A stretch of DNA of 19,346 bases from Bacteroidetes bacterium UBA2234 (GTDB lineage Bacteria; Bacteroidota; Bacteroidia; NS11-12g; UBA955): assembly GCA_002347985.1 (NCBI GenBank), contig DDYM01000024.1:1085-20430 (forward strand), read 5' to 3'. The notes under the pieces are model-generated. The model worked only from the letters and a program-made list of their open reading frames with translations. It was not told the DNA's origin and did no database searches. A program made the position numbers and the translations under genes. Shown piece by piece: positions 15,942-19,346 of the stretch. Position 1 is the stretch's first letter. Each line of letters begins with the position of its first letter.

Positions 15942-16065
15942 GAAGAAAGCAGCAAATCTAATCGCAATTGCCCTTATTTTGGGTGTAGTTTTTACCAGTT
16001 GTGGATCGCGTAAGCACGACCGTTGTCCTGAAGTAGGATTGAAGTCTACTGCCGTTAGAAAATAA
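15940..16065 (+). CDS. 41-residue lipoprotein
   Basis: A very short gene encoding a 41-residue product. It begins MKKAANLIAIALILGVVF and continues TSCGSRKHDRCPEVGLKST, a textbook type II signal peptide. Two lysines precede a hydrophobic core, and a lipobox ends at Cys21. The mature peptide is only 21 residues, with a second Cys29 followed by Pro. It would be lipidated and held in the inner or outer membrane. Its stop codon is 1 base before the ytxJ ATG, so it heads the ytxJ-thioesterase-smpB cluster. Its ATG shares two bases with the ATG of the divergent methyltransferase gene. TTATTTTG, one base off the -7 consensus, lies 15 bases upstream within the methyltransferase gene. I recall similar tiny CP-containing lipoproteins in Bacteroidota but know no function. 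Confidence 0.8.
   Translation: MKKAANLIAIALILGVVFTSCGSRKHDRCPEVGLKSTAVRK
15953..15960 (-). promoter_or_regulatory. Candidate -7 promoter element of the methyltransferase gene, inside the lipoprotein gene (TAGATTTG)
   Basis: On the minus strand TAGATTTG is followed by 11 bases and the ATG at 15941. It is an exact TAnnTTTG match, and it falls on codons 5-7 of the lipoprotein on the other strand. Transcription from it would run head-on against the lipoprotein cluster's promoter. Confidence 0.45.
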
Positions 16066-16066
16066 C

Positions 16067-16417
16067 ATGAATTCCAATTGGCATGAATTAACTGCGGTTG
16101 GGGAGCTCCCTGAAATCGTTTTGAAATCTGCCGAAAGGCCTCAGGTGCTGTTCAAACACAGTACCCGTTGTTCCATCAGTACGATGGCTCTCAATCGTCT
16201 AATGAAATTGGACGATGCATTTTATTCCCAAGCGGATTTTTATTATTTGGATTTGATCGCTCATCGCGATGTGTCCGCTGCAATAGCCGATACGTTCGAT
16301 GTTCACCACGAATCTCCCCAGGTAGTTGTGGTTGTAAATGGTGAGGCTACCTATGACGCTTCGCACATGGAGATTACAGTTTCTGATTTAATGTCAGAAG
16401 TGGTAGGGAATTCTTAA
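16067..16417 (+). CDS. ytxJ: YtxJ-type monothiol bacilliredoxin
   Basis: A 116-residue thioredoxin-fold protein of the YtxJ family, linked to bacillithiol redox chemistry: removal of bacillithiol from oxidised protein thiols, or electron transfer in that system. The active site is FKHSTRCSIST (29-39) with a single Cys35, the resolving position being Ser38, so it is monothiol. The cis-proline loop typical of the fold is SPQVVVVV (83-90), with Pro84. Length is normal. This implies that the organism makes bacillithiol, which many Bacteroidota do; no bacillithiol synthesis gene lies in the window. It starts 1 base after the lipoprotein stop codon and ends 9 bases before the thioesterase ATG. Confidence 0.9.
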   Translation: MNSNWHELTAVGELPEIVLKSAERPQVLFKHSTRCSISTMALNRLMKLDDAFYSQADFYYLDLIAHRDVSAAIADTFDVHHESPQVVVVVNGEATYDASHMEITVSDLMSEVVGNS

Positions 16418-16426
16418 ACGGAATTG

Positions 16427-16822
16427 ATGAAATCAACTTGTTCGGTGGGTGAAATTCGGGTTATCAATAAAACGGTGACGGATACGGACTTAGCTACATT
16501 TGAAACAGGAAATGTACATCCATTTTATAGTACGTTTTCTTTGGGTAGGGATGTTGAATGGGCTTGTAGACAGTTTGTGTTGGAGATGAAGGAAGAAGAT
16601 GAGGAAGGGATTGGCACTTTTTTAAATATTGCCCATAAATCGCCTGCTTTGTTGGGTGATGAGGTAGAAATTAGGGCTATGTTGACAGCGTTAGAAGGCA
16701 ACTCTGTGAACTGTTCGTTTGTTGTGATGGTTGCGGATCGATTGGTAGCGGAGGGGACTCAAGGACAAAAGATTCTCAAAAAAGAAAAGGTAAATCGTTT
16801 GATCGAACAGATTCGGGCCTAA
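16427..16822 (+). CDS. FlK-like hot-dog-fold thioesterase family protein
   Basis: A 131-residue protein that I read as a hot-dog thioesterase of the fluoroacetyl-CoA thioesterase (FlK) type. FlK uses Thr42, Glu50 and His76. Here Thr36, Glu44 and His70 occur in matching contexts (STFSLGRDVEWAC at 35-47 and IAHKSPALLGDEV around 68-80), with the same spacings of 8 and 26 residues. The end ILKKEKVNRLIEQI is a basic helix, as in relatives. It should cleave an acyl-CoA or related thioester in the cytoplasm; the real substrate is unknown, and fluoroacetyl-CoA is unlikely. I start at ATG 16427. A TTG codon directly before it (16424) is also in frame but less likely. It sits 9 bases after ytxJ and 32 bases before smpB. 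Confidence 0.8.
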   Translation: MKSTCSVGEIRVINKTVTDTDLATFETGNVHPFYSTFSLGRDVEWACRQFVLEMKEEDEEGIGTFLNIAHKSPALLGDEVEIRAMLTALEGNSVNCSFVVMVADRLVAEGTQGQKILKKEKVNRLIEQIRA

Positions 16823-16836
16823 ACTTTTAATTTCAC

Positions 16837-16844
16837 TACCTTTG
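16837..16844 (+). promoter_or_regulatory. Candidate -7 promoter element of smpB (TACCTTTG)
   Basis: TACCTTTG lies in the 32-base gap between the thioesterase stop and smpB, 10 bases before the smpB ATG. It matches TAnnTTTG exactly, so smpB may have its own promoter inside the cluster. The following AGGTGG could also resemble a ribosome binding site, though Bacteroidota make little use of these. Confidence 0.45.
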
Positions 16845-16854
16845 AGGTGGAAGT

Positions 16855-17316
16855 ATGGCAGCGAAAGACAACAGAAAGCGTGTAGATGTATTGAACCGAA
16901 AGGCCGGATTCAATTTTCACATCGAACAGCGTTATGAAGCAGGGATGTCGCTTTTGGGCGGAGAGGTGAAATCAATCAGAAACGGAAATGTAAACATGGG
17001 CGACGCCTACTGTGTTTTGGAAGACGGCGAAGTTTTTCTCCTACACATGCACATTTCAGAGTTTAAACAATCAAGTTATAATCTCCATGAGCCCATGCGA
17101 CAGCGAAAGTTGTTGTTGAACAAACAGGAGATTAAAAAAATTGAAGGAAAGATAAAAACCAAAGGGTATACCTTGTTTCCCATTCGGTTGTACGAAAATG
17201 ATCGAGGAATTCTCAAGTTGGAGATTGGTTTGGGTCAGGGTAAAAAGACCTTCGACAAGCGGGACGACCTAAAGGAGAAGGATATCGCCCGAGAAATGCA
17301 ACGCAATAAGATTTAA
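16855..17316 (+). CDS. smpB: SsrA-binding protein SmpB (trans-translation)
   Basis: A 153-residue RNA-binding protein that carries tmRNA to stalled ribosomes for rescue and tagging of incomplete proteins. The N-terminal oligonucleotide-binding barrel shows NRKAGFNFHI, LLGGEVKSIRNG (33-44), DAYC and FLLHMHISEF. The segment EPMRQRKLLLNKQEI is the conserved central block. The end KTFDKRDDLKEKDIAREM leads into a short basic tail that enters the mRNA channel in known structures. Length is normal. No tmRNA gene (ssrA), its usual partner, is recognisable in the window. The stop TAA (17314-17316) overlaps the stop of the convergent T9SS cargo gene in the shared tetranucleotide TTAA (17313-17316). Confidence 0.97.
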   Translation: MAAKDNRKRVDVLNRKAGFNFHIEQRYEAGMSLLGGEVKSIRNGNVNMGDAYCVLEDGEVFLLHMHISEFKQSSYNLHEPMRQRKLLLNKQEIKKIEGKIKTKGYTLFPIRLYENDRGILKLEIGLGQGKKTFDKRDDLKEKDIAREMQRNKI

Positions 17317-18722
17317 TCGATTTTAATAAACTGGGTACGCCATTGAGAATTTCCTTGGGCGGATTTGGTGTGGGATTCTCCGAAGTATATCCCGGATGCA
17401 AGATCAGAAACATCAATTTTGATTTCAGTATCGGGATTGATGTGTGTAGACATGATAACCCGACCTGTAGCATCAACAATTTTCCAATCCATGGCCTGTT
17501 TTGTATAGCCCAAATGAATTTCATTTTTTGTAGGATTGGGTGAGGCAGTCAGATTTCGGTTTGAATGGAGAGATGAAATCCCGACTTTAATTGGTGCGGG
17601 AATATAGGGTTGATGCACCAATGCCAAGGTCTCGTAACAAGGGGGCCAGGCCTTTAATTCGTCCGTAGGTTGGTTTGCTATCATTATGTGGTCTGCGCCA
17701 AGATTTACGATGGAGGCCCCGCCGTTGTAATACCGACCCACTGTATTCAGTTTGCCTTTGCTCGTAGAAAGTCCTTTTCGTCCCCAAAATACCATTTGAA
17801 CATCCGGCGATCCTTTTGGACCTACGATCAGTGAGTCCGTATTGAGTCCAATTGGAGCGAAACGAGATTTCATTTTAGAAATCGTATACTGCGTAAAAGT
17901 GGGGTAGCTCACCAGTGCAACATAATCCCCGTCTGTAATGCCACTGATGATGGAGTCGATGTGTTTTCCATCAGACAATGTGAAACTATAATAAATTTGG
18001 GAATCTCTAGGGAAGCCAAACGCAGTGCCGTATCTGCCCGAGGGACATTTTGGAATTACGCCGGCAGAGGTGGGTTTAAATGTGTTTTGGTCAAAAATTA
18101 TCATGACATAAAGGTCTGGGGTATTATATTTTTGACACATATTTTGGTGTAAATTATACCAAGCCTGTGATCTAAAATGAATTCCACTTGTGGCTGAGTA
18201 GGAATTGAGGAAAACACGCTTGTAGTCGCACGTAGCACCTTTTGGCAGCACGGGTTCTTCACCATCGGCAACCAGCGAATCATGATAAAACATGATGCAA
18301 TTTGCAGGCATGATGGTATCTGTTTTTTTTGTATTGTAGTTTACGGAATAGAAAACAGGGATTCGTTGTCCCGCGTAAATTGTATCGTTAATTCCAACTC
18401 CTTGTGTTGATTTAAAACGAAATTTCAAATTGCCATTCGTATTGATTTCAGTGATTCTATTGCGAGAAGATGCCGGTCCCGGGTTGGCATCCCAAACATA
18501 TAGATCGGGCTTTGTATGGAACCAATTGATTGTTAGTGAAACGGGTTTTACCCAATTTGTGCCGGTGTTACGGACATACCAAACGATGGAATCCGAATAA
18601 TCATCGTGTTCGAGCTGAAATCGTTGGGCGTTGCCAACTGAAGGCAACCCTATGATTAGGCCAATTAGCAGCTTCAATATCCATCCCGAATGATTTTTCT
18701 TCACTGTACGAAAATAATGCAT
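17313..18722 (-). CDS. Secreted T9SS cargo protein of unknown function
   Basis: A 469-residue exported protein. An N-terminal signal peptide (about 1-32) has basic residues, a hydrophobic LLIGLIIGL core and a probable cleavage site after GNA. A C-terminal T9SS type A sorting domain (about 385-469) shows ASPNPTKNEIHLGY, WKIVDATGRVIM, SDLASGIYFGES and a basic FIKID end. In between, residues about 242-317 contain SIISGITDGDYVALVSY and, later, DVQMVFWGRKG. This resembles the ILEI/FAM3-like module found in some large Bacteroidota surface proteins; the match is by eye and tentative. The region 35-135 is beta-rich and may be an immunoglobulin-like fold. Cysteines at 142, 165, 196, 226 and 362 could form disulfides outside the cell. 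It is convergent with smpB, sharing TTAA at the stops, and lies 47 bases downstream of the barrel-protein gene on the same strand. Confidence 0.8.
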   Translation of the reverse strand: MHYFRTVKKNHSGWILKLLIGLIIGLPSVGNAQRFQLEHDDYSDSIVWYVRNTGTNWVKPVSLTINWFHTKPDLYVWDANPGPASSRNRITEINTNGNLKFRFKSTQGVGINDTIYAGQRIPVFYSVNYNTKKTDTIMPANCIMFYHDSLVADGEEPVLPKGATCDYKRVFLNSYSATSGIHFRSQAWYNLHQNMCQKYNTPDLYVMIIFDQNTFKPTSAGVIPKCPSGRYGTAFGFPRDSQIYYSFTLSDGKHIDSIISGITDGDYVALVSYPTFTQYTISKMKSRFAPIGLNTDSLIVGPKGSPDVQMVFWGRKGLSTSKGKLNTVGRYYNGGASIVNLGADHIMIANQPTDELKAWPPCYETLALVHQPYIPAPIKVGISSLHSNRNLTASPNPTKNEIHLGYTKQAMDWKIVDATGRVIMSTHINPDTEIKIDVSDLASGIYFGESHTKSAQGNSQWRTQFIKID

Positions 18723-18769
18723 TTGATAGAAAGACGCCTAAAAGGGGAATGGTTGCGTACCAGGTTCGA

Positions 18770-19324
18770 TTAAATTTTCATCCCCAGTTTCAATAAAATC
18801 CCAGTATTAATATCTCCATTGAAATAGGGTTGGGAATACAACTTGGCTCCCCAGAAAAGTTTGTCTGAAATTCGGGATGTGTTTTCAATCACAACATTAA
18901 TCCCGTAACTGTTTCTACTTTCAATGTTATAAACCACGTCTACTACTTGTCCATTTCGGTACGAACTAGAAGTTATATACGCATCTGAAACGGTATAGTA
19001 TGTTAAACCTGTTCCTATCCTGAAATCGGACTTTTTATTGTTCTTAAATGGAGAAAGTAAAATATTTAAATTGCCTTGGGTAAATGCTGAGTTTTCATAA
19101 GCTCCATAGTTGCTACGACCTAAATTGATTGATACAGCACTCGTTAAGTAGTTGTTTATTTTGTAGTTGAGTTCATTTTCATAAACAAATGTTGTCATAT
19201 CGCCTGATCCTAAAAGAGAAACTCCGCATCCAATTCTAAAGTCAAGTTTCCCTACTTTTTCTTGTCCTTTGGCTGTGAGTGAAAACAGAATGGCTGTAAT
19301 TAGTAAAATTGTTTTAGTTCTCAT
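18770..19324 (-). CDS. Small outer-membrane beta-barrel-like protein
   Basis: A 184-residue protein with a clear signal peptide (MRTKTILLITAILFSL, cleavage around TAKGQ at 18-22). The mature part has the alternating polar/hydrophobic strands and glycine/aromatic content of a small 8- or 10-stranded outer-membrane barrel: LDFRIGCGVSLLG, LTSAVSINLGRSNYG, DFRIGTGLTYYTVSD, LFWGAKLYSQPYF, GILLKLGMKI. I see no enzymatic motif and no specific family beyond this. It may be a structural or adhesion-related porin-like protein. It starts 22 bases from the window end, so its promoter is largely outside. The T9SS cargo gene follows on the same strand after 47 bases, so the two could form an envelope-protein operon. 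Confidence 0.7.
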   Translation of the reverse strand: MRTKTILLITAILFSLTAKGQEKVGKLDFRIGCGVSLLGSGDMTTFVYENELNYKINNYLTSAVSINLGRSNYGAYENSAFTQGNLNILLSPFKNNKKSDFRIGTGLTYYTVSDAYITSSSYRNGQVVDVVYNIESRNSYGINVVIENTSRISDKLFWGAKLYSQPYFNGDINTGILLKLGMKI

Positions 19325-19346
19325 ATGTTTTTATTAAAGTTTGTTG

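Noticed and set aside
16855..18722. tmRNA gene or integration site next to smpB
   Set aside because: smpB is often near ssrA and integrated elements in other bacteria. Here the 3' flank is directly the T9SS cargo gene, with no tRNA-like end, integrase or direct repeat.

Overview
The window is a gene-dense stretch of Bacteroidota chromosome, probably from the Flavobacteriales or a neighbouring order. Three secreted-protein signatures point there: C-terminal domains like the type IX secretion (T9SS) type A sorting signal on two proteins, a TonB-dependent receptor with an N-terminal carboxypeptidase-regulatory-like domain, and an N-terminally extended DUF4271 protein. A YtxJ-type bacilliredoxin, a SecA of 1111 residues, and exact copies of the Bacteroidota -7 promoter element TAnnTTTG just upstream of five start codons agree. 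There is no tRNA, rRNA, CRISPR array, insertion sequence, phage gene or plasmid gene. Content is mostly housekeeping, and I found no defence or mobile system.

Layout. Positions 1-765 (+) hold the 3' end of a sulfatase-like gene with a T9SS tail. A minus-strand run follows (771-7821). In transcription order it is secA, a small Cys-rich DUF5522 gene overlapping the secA 3' end, purH (GTG start with almost no leader), pyrD, and a membrane-anchored NUC1-type nuclease. A 198-base divergent spacer separates secA from a TonB-dependent receptor (8020-10440, +). A perfect 20-22 bp bidirectional terminator (10511-10557) ends that gene and the convergent two-domain universal stress protein gene (10574-11443, -). 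Next come hemW (-) and, divergently, a co-directional pair of DUF4271 membrane protein and hemD (uroporphyrinogen-III synthase), making a small heme neighbourhood. A THUMP-like SAM methyltransferase gene (14664-15941, -) then faces a four-gene plus-strand cluster: a 41-residue lipoprotein, ytxJ, an FlK-like hot-dog thioesterase, and smpB. The start codons of the methyltransferase and the lipoprotein overlap in one CATG. Last come a T9SS cargo protein (17313-18722, -) and an outer-membrane beta-barrel-like protein (18770-19324, -).

Organisation. The region is very compact. Three of its four convergent gene pairs are separated by 11 bases or fewer, or share their stop codons, and show no hairpin terminator. 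Only the receptor/stress-protein pair has one. Five genes (purH, usp, DUF4271, the methyltransferase, smpB) have TAnnTTTG 4-17 bases before the start codon, which implies very short or absent 5' leaders. In the methyltransferase case the element lies inside the neighbouring lipoprotein gene. The most interesting items are this leader architecture, the CATG overlap, the thioesterase with an FlK-spaced Thr/Glu/His triad beside a bacilliredoxin and smpB, and the DUF4271-hemD-hemW context. All functional statements rest on motif recognition and memory of the families; no database search was run.
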